Positions 9,434 to 16,086 of a stretch of 53,429 bases of DNA are shown piece after piece. The notes under the pieces were generated by a model. That model did no database searches. It was not told the origin of the DNA and worked only from the letters and a program-made list of their open reading frames with translations. The position numbers and the translations under genes are program-made. This DNA comes from JAHBNG01 sp039028975 (GTDB lineage Bacteria; Chloroflexota; Anaerolineae; Caldilineales; Caldilineaceae), in contig JBCCHB010000119.1 of the NCBI GenBank assembly GCA_039028975.1, positions 1 through 53,429 of the forward strand. The letters run 5' to 3'. Position 1 is the first letter of the stretch, and the number at the start of each line of letters is the position of its first letter.

Positions 9434-9475
9434 CCCTTGCACCATGAACCTGTCACAATGAGGGCGTCATGACAA
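9434..9475. promoter_or_regulatory. Conserved 42-nt block of divergent promoter region (copy 1)
   Basis: The 235-nt gap between the divergent XRE-TPR gene and peptide gene 1 contains this block, which matches 12699-12740 at 38 of 42 positions. It includes TGTCA (9451-9455) and TGACA (9470-9474) as an inverted pair 14 nt apart. Its left edge is 54 nt from the regulator start, exactly as in copy 2. A second shared stretch, TGTGCTCGTTGAG, lies about 70 nt further towards the peptide gene. It is probably the shared operator/promoter of the pair; individual -35/-10 boxes could not be assigned with confidence. Confidence 0.65.
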
Positions 9476-9615
9476 TCAGGCAGTATCGCTAAGGCCGAAG
9501 CAAGTTAACAATCTACATGTGCTCGTTGAGACGGATCATGCATGGGCTAGCACGTTAAGTCTAGCCGAGATTCCACCATCTGAATGAGCCTCCTATTTCT
9601 CTAGTGAGGTTAAAG

Positions 9616-9804
9616 ATGAATAACGTAAAGAGACGAGTATTGATCCTTGTAAGCGGTCTGACATTAGCCCTGATGATGAGTGCTGTGAGTGATGGATCTG
9701 AGCATGATACAGAGTCAGCCACTGACAGAAGCAATTTACAGATAGAGTTTCTCCTTCTTGCTGCTCCCCAAGAAAGCCTTGGAGATGGCCCTGGCTCTGG
9801 CTAG
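9616..9804 (+). CDS. Small secreted peptide 1, Gly-rich tail
   Basis: 62 residues, not recognised from any family. The start ATG at 9616 has GAGG 6 nt upstream; a GTG at 9604 is in frame but lies before that site. The leader MNNVKRRVLILVSGLTLAL is basic then hydrophobic (signal peptide or membrane anchor), followed by a polar region (HDTESATDRSN) and a tail ending LGDGPGSG. The leader is homologous to peptide 3 (14510-14689), with 18 of the first 27 residues identical. It is divergent from the membrane XRE-TPR regulator and convergent with the XRE-NB-ARC-TPR gene. Likely exported; possible roles are signal peptide, modified peptide, or protease substrate. Matching leaders and a clear ribosome binding site argue that it is real. 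Confidence 0.7.
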   Translation: MNNVKRRVLILVSGLTLALMMSAVSDGSEHDTESATDRSNLQIEFLLLAAPQESLGDGPGSG

Positions 9805-9810
9805 GCTAGC

Positions 9811-9834
9811 TCTTTGACCAGTTCTTTGACCAGT
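9811..9834. repeat. Tandem 12-nt direct repeat
   Basis: Two perfect copies of TCTTTGACCAGT directly follow the stop codon of peptide gene 1. Function unknown. Confidence 0.8.
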
Positions 9835-9866
9835 TGTAGAGTCCACGGCAAAAACTCCATTTGATC

Positions 9867-9922
9867 CACGAAGCACACGAAGTTCACGAAGGTTTACTCG
9901 GAGAAACTTCGTGTGCTTCGTG
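9867..9922. repeat. 18-bp perfect inverted repeat between convergent genes
   Basis: Arms 9867-9884 and 9905-9922 (CACGAAGCACACGAAGTT and its complement) are perfectly complementary around 20 nt. It sits between peptide gene 1 and the end of the XRE-NB-ARC-TPR gene, where a bidirectional terminator is expected. Its CACGAAG-type sequence looks like dispersed CTTCGTG palindromes seen in many environmental genomes, so it may be a genome-wide repeat. Confidence 0.75.
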
Positions 9923-9978
9923 AAAACTTGCCCTCCGCGGAGCCGAAGGGTAGAGCGCTTGACCTTTTTGCAGTAGAG

Positions 9979-12645
9979 TCATATCTCAGCCTCAAACAGG
10001 TCGACAATCTCTACGGGTAAAGGAGGTAGCTCATTCTGAACCCACAGGCCCTCCAACCATTGATTGGTGCTTTTTGTAAGTATGCGTGCCTTGCGCTGGC
10101 CCATGAGCTTTGGGGCATTCTCCACAAACTCTGTAAGTACATTTGCCAATCCCTGTTTGTGGCCACTTTCTTGCCAATAGTCTATGCTGGTCATATACGC
10201 CTCCTTTGCTTCTCTCCACTCTTCCATTTGGCAGTAAGCACTCCCTTGACCATGGGTGAGCGTGGCTAGATGAAATAGATCATAAGATTCTTCAAAAATG
10301 GGACCTGCTGCCTGAAAATGGCCCATGGCTTTATAGGGATCGTCGAGCCTCAGATAGAGGATGCCTAAGTTCAGTTGTACAACTGCTTTCTGGACCCTAT
10401 CTCCCACCGCCTCAAATAACCCAATTGCTTCCAAGTAACAGTCGATTGCCTGCATGTAGTCTTGGGCCAGCCGCAATGCAACGCCAAGATCCCGCAAACG
10501 GCGCGCAATCATGCGTTGATGCCCCTGCTCCCTCCATATCTGCAATGCCCGTTGAAAATAGTCCATAGCTGGACCAGCTTCTTTGCGATCTAGGAAAACA
10601 GCTCCCAAAACCGAATAGGAAGATGCTCGCTCTGGTGCTTCAGCATCCAATAAGGTTAACGCCTTTTGGGCCAGGGATGTAGCCTCTTCATGATTGTTCT
10701 GGAGCCGCGCCAGAAACGCCAGTTGATTGAGGGTTTTTGCCTGACTATGAGGCTCCGCGACCTGTTCGAAGAGCTGGCTGCTTGTTTGAAGATGGTCTTG
10801 TGCAGGAGGATACTTATTCAGAAGCTGATAAATAATGCCGGTGTAGTAATGTAACTCTGCTTCTGAACGGTACTCCTTACGCTGGTTACATTCGGCAATC
10901 CCTTTCTCAAGATAGGGCAGCCATTCGTTTCGGTGCCCGGCCTGCTCCATCTTCGGGGCCACTGTAAGCATTAATTCAATGGTAATCCCCCATTGGTCTG
11001 AAGAGTGTAATCCATCATCTAGGACGCGCATCACAAGCTGGCGATCTAGCTCTGGTGGCGGAGCGGGATCGTACTCTTTCACCTGACCTATCAGATAGCC
11101 GATGGCGCGCTCTATACATCTGCTTAAGTATTTGGTATAGAGGTGGCCCTCTGCTTCTTCCTCGGCGCTTGCTCTTTCTGAGTGCAACGCCTCTTGCCGT
11201 ACAAAGAGATGGGTAAGTGGATGCAGATAGTAAAAATAGACTGGGGACACCTGAACCTCTTGAGGGCCTGCCGTGGCAAATTTGCTTGAAACAGATGATT
11301 CGAATGTGTCGTTTTCAACCGCACTCTGACTGCCTGCCACCTCGCGTCGCTCTATCAGAGAGAAGTGCCATAGTTCATCAAGCCCTAGAAGCAGCTGATC
11401 CTCTCCCAAATCACAAACTGTTTGAATGAGTTCCAAATGACTGCCGCTGCCGGGCTGGAAGAGCGTTAACGCCACCAGCAGCTTACGACTGGCGGAAGAA
11501 AGATTCCTCCATATTGATTCGTATGACGCCTGATAGAATCTAAACCAGCGGGGCAGCATTGAGCTATTTGGGGTTTGCTGTAACCGCTGCGTTACCTGGT
11601 TAATAGACAGATAATCGAGCTGTCCTACAACCAGCTTCATAGCCAAAGGTGTTGCGCCTGTTGCATCAATAATTTTAGTTAGATCCAATTCGGAAATGGA
11701 TGAAAGGGACTGCCGCTGGCGAACTCGGCCTTCCTGGGTGAGAAAGCAGAACGCTGATTGTTGAGGTAGCCCACCGAGCCGAATAGAGTAGACACCATGC
11801 AAGAGCCGTTGTCGGCTTGTGCAGAGTACTTTGCTTGGATTCATAAGGGGCAGCAGTTGAGCTACCATAGTCTCTGGCCCTTCGGACGTCTCCAGACTAT
11901 CCAATATAAGGAGGATGCGACGTCGACGTAGCACTGCCTGTACACGGGCCAGCTTGCCCGGCGGATCCAGTTGCATAAAGTCTGGCAAAGCCAACTGAGA
12001 TGCAATGGTATGGAGAATCATCTCAAATGTCATATGAATTGGTTGCTTATCCATGTGGATTCGTGATTCTGATATACCCTGCGGTTGGATTGTCACATTG
12101 ACCCAAACAATGTTCTCAAAGAGCTGCAGCTCTGAACAACGGTAAGCGGCTTCTAGTGCAAGCGCGGTTTTGCCGATGCCGCCAATTCCTTCAACCACAA
12201 GGATCCAACGCCCTTCTGGGTCCCTTAGACCCTCCAAAATTTCACCCTGTTCTTTTTCCCGATTGATGAGTGAGCGATACGTGCGATTGGGCAGCGATGC
12301 CGAAGCGATATTGGTATCTCCATCATCTATGGCACGGAGCGGTGACGAATCAGCGCGAGAGGAATCTCCATCATCAGAGGCCGCATGGGCGGTGGATCCC
12401 CCACGATAAACATATCCTGCGGCAAAAAATAGAGCTTCTCTCTCATGACTCGAAACGGAAAAAATATCAGCGACACGCCCAACCGTCTCCGCGTCTTGTG
12501 GAAAAGTCACACCATTGCGCCAGCGATTGATTGTTGTGCGACTCATACCCAAACGTTCTGCCAACCAGGACCCGGAACGCCCTTGTTCATTCAAATATTT
12601 CTCTAAAAGCTGTCCAAAATCCGGTTTTGGGTCCATTTGCATCAC
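9979..12645 (-). CDS. XRE-NB-ARC-TPR (STAND) regulator
   Basis: 888 residues. An XRE HTH at 1-85 (AERLGMSRTTINRWRNGVTF) is paralogous to the one at 7623-9380, including the shared N-terminal QMDPK-DFG-LL-KYL pattern. The NB-ARC/STAND NTPase spans ~130-520: Walker A EGIGGIGKTALAL (Lys159), Walker B RILLILDSLET (Asp249), a TSR motif (VLCTSRQRLLHG) and GATPLAMKLVVGQ. Residues ~590-860 are TPRs. No membrane helix is seen, so it is cytosolic. STAND proteins switch on ligand binding to the repeat domain; with an HTH the output is likely transcription. The start is GTG (12645) or ATG one codon later; no Shine-Dalgarno sequence is visible and the region may be translated leaderless. It is divergent from peptide gene 2, across a promoter region homologous to that of pair 1. 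Confidence 0.93.
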   Translation of the reverse strand: MMQMDPKPDFGQLLEKYLNEQGRSGSWLAERLGMSRTTINRWRNGVTFPQDAETVGRVADIFSVSSHEREALFFAAGYVYRGGSTAHAASDDGDSSRADSSPLRAIDDGDTNIASASLPNRTYRSLINREKEQGEILEGLRDPEGRWILVVEGIGGIGKTALALEAAYRCSELQLFENIVWVNVTIQPQGISESRIHMDKQPIHMTFEMILHTIASQLALPDFMQLDPPGKLARVQAVLRRRRILLILDSLETSEGPETMVAQLLPLMNPSKVLCTSRQRLLHGVYSIRLGGLPQQSAFCFLTQEGRVRQRQSLSSISELDLTKIIDATGATPLAMKLVVGQLDYLSINQVTQRLQQTPNSSMLPRWFRFYQASYESIWRNLSSASRKLLVALTLFQPGSGSHLELIQTVCDLGEDQLLLGLDELWHFSLIERREVAGSQSAVENDTFESSVSSKFATAGPQEVQVSPVYFYYLHPLTHLFVRQEALHSERASAEEEAEGHLYTKYLSRCIERAIGYLIGQVKEYDPAPPPELDRQLVMRVLDDGLHSSDQWGITIELMLTVAPKMEQAGHRNEWLPYLEKGIAECNQRKEYRSEAELHYYTGIIYQLLNKYPPAQDHLQTSSQLFEQVAEPHSQAKTLNQLAFLARLQNNHEEATSLAQKALTLLDAEAPERASSYSVLGAVFLDRKEAGPAMDYFQRALQIWREQGHQRMIARRLRDLGVALRLAQDYMQAIDCYLEAIGLFEAVGDRVQKAVVQLNLGILYLRLDDPYKAMGHFQAAGPIFEESYDLFHLATLTHGQGSAYCQMEEWREAKEAYMTSIDYWQESGHKQGLANVLTEFVENAPKLMGQRKARILTKSTNQWLEGLWVQNELPPLPVEIVDLFEAEI

Positions 12646-12698
12646 TTTGGTGCATGAAATAGAGCAGATGATGCACGCTCTGTTTCAGGTTGACACGG

Positions 12699-12740
12699 CC
12701 CTTGCATCACAAACCTGTCACAATAAGGGCGTCATGACAA
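12699..12740. promoter_or_regulatory. Conserved 42-nt block of divergent promoter region (copy 2)
   Basis: It matches 9434-9475 at 38 of 42 positions, with the same TGTCA-N14-TGACA inverted pair, and lies 54 nt from the regulator start at 12645. A TTGACA at 12690-12695 could be a -35 box towards the peptide gene, but no good -10 box was found at the right distance. The conserved TGTGCTCGTTGAG stretch follows further right. Likely operator shared by the regulator and peptide genes. Confidence 0.65.
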
Positions 12741-12866
12741 AGATGCAGTAGCGCTTAGCAATTTAACAACTACATTTGTGCTCGTTGAGGGAAACGCATG
12801 CGTACCGCATTAGTGGTTGGGATCCCTCTAACTCAATGAGCCTCTAGCACTTGGAGGTGCATTGAG

Positions 12867-13067
12867 ATGAGTATAAGTAAAATGCAAACAAAGATCCGCA
12901 AAAATGCCATTGTTAGCATCTTAACATTAGTGTTGCTTACAGCAGCAGCCATATCTTATCCGATATGGACAACAGGCGATGCAAGTGAGATGCAATCGAG
13001 CATCTATAATGATGCTATCGCCGAACCATGTGTTGGCTCTGGCAGCGGCAGCGGTAGCGGTTGTTAA
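12867..13067 (+). CDS. Small secreted peptide 2, (Gly-Ser)n-Cys tail
   Basis: 66 residues, unrecognised. GGAGG lies 9 nt upstream of the ATG. A basic N-terminus (MQTKIRKN) is followed by a hydrophobic core (AIVSILTLVLLTAAAISY), i.e. a signal peptide or anchor, a short polar region, and a tail with two Cys: EPCVGSGSGSGSGC. The leader differs from those of peptides 1 and 3, but the size, layout, Gly-rich end and position opposite a TPR regulator are the same. Its stop codon lies inside the left arm of the perfect hairpin at 13064-13114. The two Cys 11 residues apart could form a disulphide loop around the Gly-Ser stretch (inference). Confidence 0.72.
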   Translation: MSISKMQTKIRKNAIVSILTLVLLTAAAISYPIWTTGDASEMQSSIYNDAIAEPCVGSGSGSGSGC

Positions 13068-13114
13068 AATGAAATGGGTAGATTTGAAGTTCAAATCTAC
13101 CCATTTCATTTTAA
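13064..13114. terminator. Perfect 25-bp palindrome, bidirectional terminator
   Basis: Arms 13064-13088 and 13090-13114 are perfectly complementary around a single centre base. The hairpin has A-rich and T-rich ends, so it works as an intrinsic terminator on both strands. It contains the stop codons of both convergent genes (peptide 2 and the TPR gene at 13106). Confidence 0.85.
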
Positions 13115-14308
13115 GAGATCCATTTTCGGTAACGATTCCAACTCAAAACGTATATTCTTAGCGTGGAAATTTTTAGTGTTATCATCAACAATTTGTGGAA
13201 GTAGCTCGAGCGCATCGGATAATACATAGTGTCCCTCAGAAATCCGATTATTTCTTATCATTGTAGTACCCAGTTCATACATTGCATTTATTAAGTTAGG
13301 GGGATTACACATTTCTTTCCAGTACGATATACTAGATTTAATAGCCGATTCTGCAGAATCCCATTCATGCATATCTCTGTAAGCAATACCCTTATTGAGA
13401 AATAGCATTGCTAAGTGATGAATATCCTGACATTCTTGTAGGGTTCTCTCGGCACTTTGAAAGTATTCAACAGCGCGGTGAGGTTGTTTAAGCAACAAAT
13501 ATACTACACCTAGATTCATTCTAACTACAGCAAGCTGAACTAGATTATTAGTTTGTTGTAAGAATCCGATGGACTGTTCATAAAGATTTGCTGCTTCAAC
13601 ATATTTGTTTTGACGTAACAGGGCATTACCTATATCGCGTAAACTGTAAGCAATACTTTGAATATCATTATGAACTTGTCGGCCCTTAAGCGACTCCGTA
13701 AAGAATTCTTCGGCTTTTGCAAATTTACGCTCTGCCATAGCTAGTTCACCAAGAACCTGGTAAGATGCTGAACATTCCTTTTCTTGTCTATCTAATAATG
13801 ATAGCGCTTTGTTGACATGTTGGTAGGCTTTTTGATACATCTGTTGTAAACATGCAACATATGCTTCTCGATTGAGAGATCTGGCTTCCAATACACTATT
13901 TGAGATCTCACAATATATTTCGCTGCTTGTATGGAAAAGACAACCGGCTCTAGAATAATCTCCCGCTTGCTGATAATATATGCCAAGATGAAGAGCCAAT
14001 TCGGCAGTAGAATTGTCTCTATTTTTTTTGTACAATTCAAACCCTTTTTTTAGAACTAAGATCCAGTCTCGCGTATAACCGGATCGTTCCAGCCTAGGGG
14101 CCATTAATAGCAGTAGTTTTCTAGTATATTCACTCAATTGAGGCTTATTCACTGCGTAAATTAATACATAAAGCGCCCTCTCCCGATCTTCATCGCTCTG
14201 TGGCACATTCGGATCTGGATCAATCCGTTCTAGTGCTTCCTGAACGCCATTTTCGATATAGTCTAGAAAGAGATCTGAAAAATCAGGTAGATTATCTTTT
14301 GCCGTCAT
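13106..14308 (-). CDS. TPR protein, STAND-regulator sensor domain only
   Basis: 400 residues, almost entirely TPR-like helical repeats (e.g. HLGIYYQQAGDYSRAGCLFH, MNLGVVYLLLKQPHRAVEYF). The N-terminal part (EALERIDPDPNV, then RERALYVL and LMAPRLERSGYTRDW) resembles the region that precedes the TPRs in the XRE-NB-ARC-TPR protein (LMLTVAPKMEQAGHRNEW). It is therefore a paralogue of that protein's sensor half without HTH or NTPase. No signal peptide is seen. The start ATG at 14308 has AAGG 9 nt upstream. It is divergent from peptide gene 3 (202-nt gap) and convergent with peptide gene 2. Such a stand-alone TPR protein could titrate a ligand or act on a partner, as Rap proteins do in Bacillus (analogy only). 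Confidence 0.85.
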   Translation of the reverse strand: MTAKDNLPDFSDLFLDYIENGVQEALERIDPDPNVPQSDEDRERALYVLIYAVNKPQLSEYTRKLLLLMAPRLERSGYTRDWILVLKKGFELYKKNRDNSTAELALHLGIYYQQAGDYSRAGCLFHTSSEIYCEISNSVLEARSLNREAYVACLQQMYQKAYQHVNKALSLLDRQEKECSASYQVLGELAMAERKFAKAEEFFTESLKGRQVHNDIQSIAYSLRDIGNALLRQNKYVEAANLYEQSIGFLQQTNNLVQLAVVRMNLGVVYLLLKQPHRAVEYFQSAERTLQECQDIHHLAMLFLNKGIAYRDMHEWDSAESAIKSSISYWKEMCNPPNLINAMYELGTTMIRNNRISEGHYVLSDALELLPQIVDDNTKNFHAKNIRFELESLPKMDLLK

Positions 14309-14418
14309 ATAGGATTACCTTACTTGTTGTAAGAGATAAGCTTATTCGATACCTTTGGCTAAATTACTACCTCAATGTATAATCGAAACTGATTTAGCAA
14401 ATGCGTTTAGTTATCTAA

Positions 14419-14485
14419 GGTAGATACATCAAGAAATGTTTCGTAAATCTGGAACAATCGAATACGCTTCCTTGATACATCTACC
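14419..14485. promoter_or_regulatory. Imperfect inverted repeat before peptide gene 3
   Basis: GGTAGATACATCAAG (14419-14433) and CTTGATACATCTACC (14471-14485) pair at 13 of 15 positions, 24 nt before the start of peptide gene 3. It may be an operator for a dimeric regulator or a leader hairpin. It differs in sequence from the operator block of pairs 1 and 2. Confidence 0.5.
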
Positions 14486-14509
14486 ATAGTTCACGAAGGG
14501 ACAATTGAA

Positions 14510-14689
14510 ATGAGTAATCTCAAGAAACGAGTATTGGTCATTGTAAGTGGTTTGGCATTGGCGCTGATTATGGGTGCGGTTAGCGATGCCGCAAATATCA
14601 ATCGTTCATCAACAGATGATTCGGCAACTACCACTTCTAACTCTTTACCTAAAATTGCTGGCCATGAGCATGGTCATGGGGGTGGTTAA
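14510..14689 (+). CDS. Small secreted peptide 3, Gly/His tail
   Basis: 59 residues. The start ATG at 14510 is preceded by AAGGGA 8 nt upstream. The leader MSNLKKRVLVIVSGLALAL is homologous to peptide 1; conserved residues continue to AVSD at 23-26. The middle is Ser/Thr/Asp-rich and the end is GHEHGHGGG, which could bind a metal through its three His. It is divergent from the TPR gene at 13106-14308. Leader conservation together with a completely different tail is typical of peptide families in which the leader directs export and the tail carries the specific activity. No known family was recognised and no dedicated maturation enzyme or peptide exporter is visible in the window. Confidence 0.72.
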   Translation: MSNLKKRVLVIVSGLALALIMGAVSDAANINRSSTDDSATTTSNSLPKIAGHEHGHGGG

Positions 14690-14695
14690 AGAATT

Positions 14696-14796
14696 ACAAG
14701 GTTCAAGGTTTCCTTGTCAGTTTAATTGAACCCTTGTGCTTCTAATAGATGCCTAGTTTCGGATTGATTTAAGATAATGTGTTCTCCGAGACTAGG
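14696..14796. terminator. Two stem-loops between convergent genes
   Basis: Stem 1 pairs ACAAGGTTCAA (14696-14706) with TTGAACCCTTGT (14726-14737), with one bulged base. Stem 2 pairs CCTAGTTTCGG (14752-14762) with CCGAGACTAGG (14786-14796), with one G-T pair. They lie between peptide gene 3 and the broken TPR gene and probably end transcription from both sides. Confidence 0.55.
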
Positions 14797-14811
14797 TATT
14801 CGTCAATATCA

Positions 14812-15966
14812 TCAAGTATTTTTTTTCGCGAATGTAGAAGTATCGTTATTTTGCATCAGAGGCTTTAATCTCTCGGTTAGGCATGTCATCAGCTCATTAG
14901 CCTTAGCGAAACTCTTTGACTCGTGATAGGTCAAACATAATTCGAACATGGAATTGCAAATAGCTCTTTCATTTTGAAGCGTCTCTAGCAGATGAATACT
15001 TTCCTTTAGTACTTTCTCAGATTTTTTGAATTTCCCAAGAAGGCGAAGCTCAATCCCCATATTGACATGTGATTTGGCTATATGTTCTTTATCAGATAAT
15101 TCGTTAAAGATCCTAAGAGCATCTTCATATAGCTTAAGTGCTGCACCATACTCACCTAAACCTGATTTTACAACACCTAAATTTAGCTGAATAATAGCTT
15201 GGCTTAATGGATCATTAATCTGTTGTAGTATCGTGATAGCATCTTGGTAGCAATAGATTGCTGCATCAGTTTGACCATCCAACATATATGCCGGCCCCAA
15301 ATTTCGCAACCCCCAAACAATTTGCCTCTTGCTACCTAGTTGACGCCATATCCCTAGCGATTTTTCCAGATAGGGCAAAGCTTCTTTGGCATTTCCAATC
15401 TCATATTTAGTTGTACCAATTACATAATAGCTATTAGCACGGTCAACATTATTGGTATTAAGATAAGTTAGCGCCCTTTCAGCTAGCTCTCTGGTAGTAG
15501 CATACTTGCCTTGCCGCAGTGCAACCATTGCCAATCTATTCAAGGCTCTCCCCTGACCAGAATTGTCATTAAGTTGTTCAAAAAGGGATTTACAGCGTCT
15601 AAATTTCTCACCTGCATTATCGTATTGATGGAGCAACAGATATAGATAGCCAATATGAAGCGATATCTCCGCTTCTGCGCGTTCATCATGCTGATTCTGA
15701 CAAAGAGCAATACCCTCATTTAAATACACTAGCCATTCACCCCGAGCACCAGCTTGCTCCATCTTAGGTGCCAGTCTATCTAACAAATACCATGTATGAG
15801 GCCATGCAATGCCATCACTTAGCCCATAACTCAAGACATGAAGCGCCCTCTCCCGTTCTTCATCACGGAGCAGCACATTCGGATCTGGATCAATCCGCTC
15901 TAATGCTTCCTAAACGCCATTTTCGACATACTCTAAAAAGAGTTGCGGGAATTCGTCTATATTCAT
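14812..15966 (-). pseudogene. TPR sensor protein broken by an amber codon
   Basis: The full reading frame starts with ATG at 15966 (MNIDEFPQLFLEYVENGV) and meets TAG at 15912-15910, then stays open for 365 more codons. The intact paralogue at 13106-14308 reads ENGVQEALERIDPDPNV where this one reads ENGV-stop-EALERIDPDPNV, so a Gln CAG codon has become TAG. The rest is a TPR protein like its neighbour (MLDGQTDAAIYCYQDAI, MNMGIELRLLGKFKKSEKVL in style). A restart at the GTG at 15876 would give 354 residues but has no ribosome binding site. It lies downstream of, and in the same direction as, the NB-ARC gene at 16087-17514. Nonsense mutation, a sequencing error or stop readthrough remain open; no divergent peptide gene is seen next to it. 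Confidence 0.8.
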
Positions 15967-16086
15967 TCGTATTGCAATAATCGTTCACTGAGGATGACAA
16001 CTCTGAATCCGATAGTAGAGCTTGCATGATCTGGGGGAATCGGATCCCGCCTAGTAATCACTAATTTGTCTCTTCTGCCTGCTCGT

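Noticed and set aside
9604..9615. GTG start for peptide 1
   Set aside because: The GTG overlaps the Shine-Dalgarno sequence of the ATG at 9616, and the paralogous peptide 3 begins at the matching ATG.
12979..13161. Two mirrored frames sharing near-identical residues across 13060-13120
   Set aside because: They are produced by the perfect palindrome at 13064-13114 and are not genes.
9616..14689. Small peptides as gasdermin-type substrates of the CHAT proteases
   Set aside because: They are 59-66 residues, far shorter than bacterial gasdermins, and lack the pore-forming domain. They remain only possible processing substrates.
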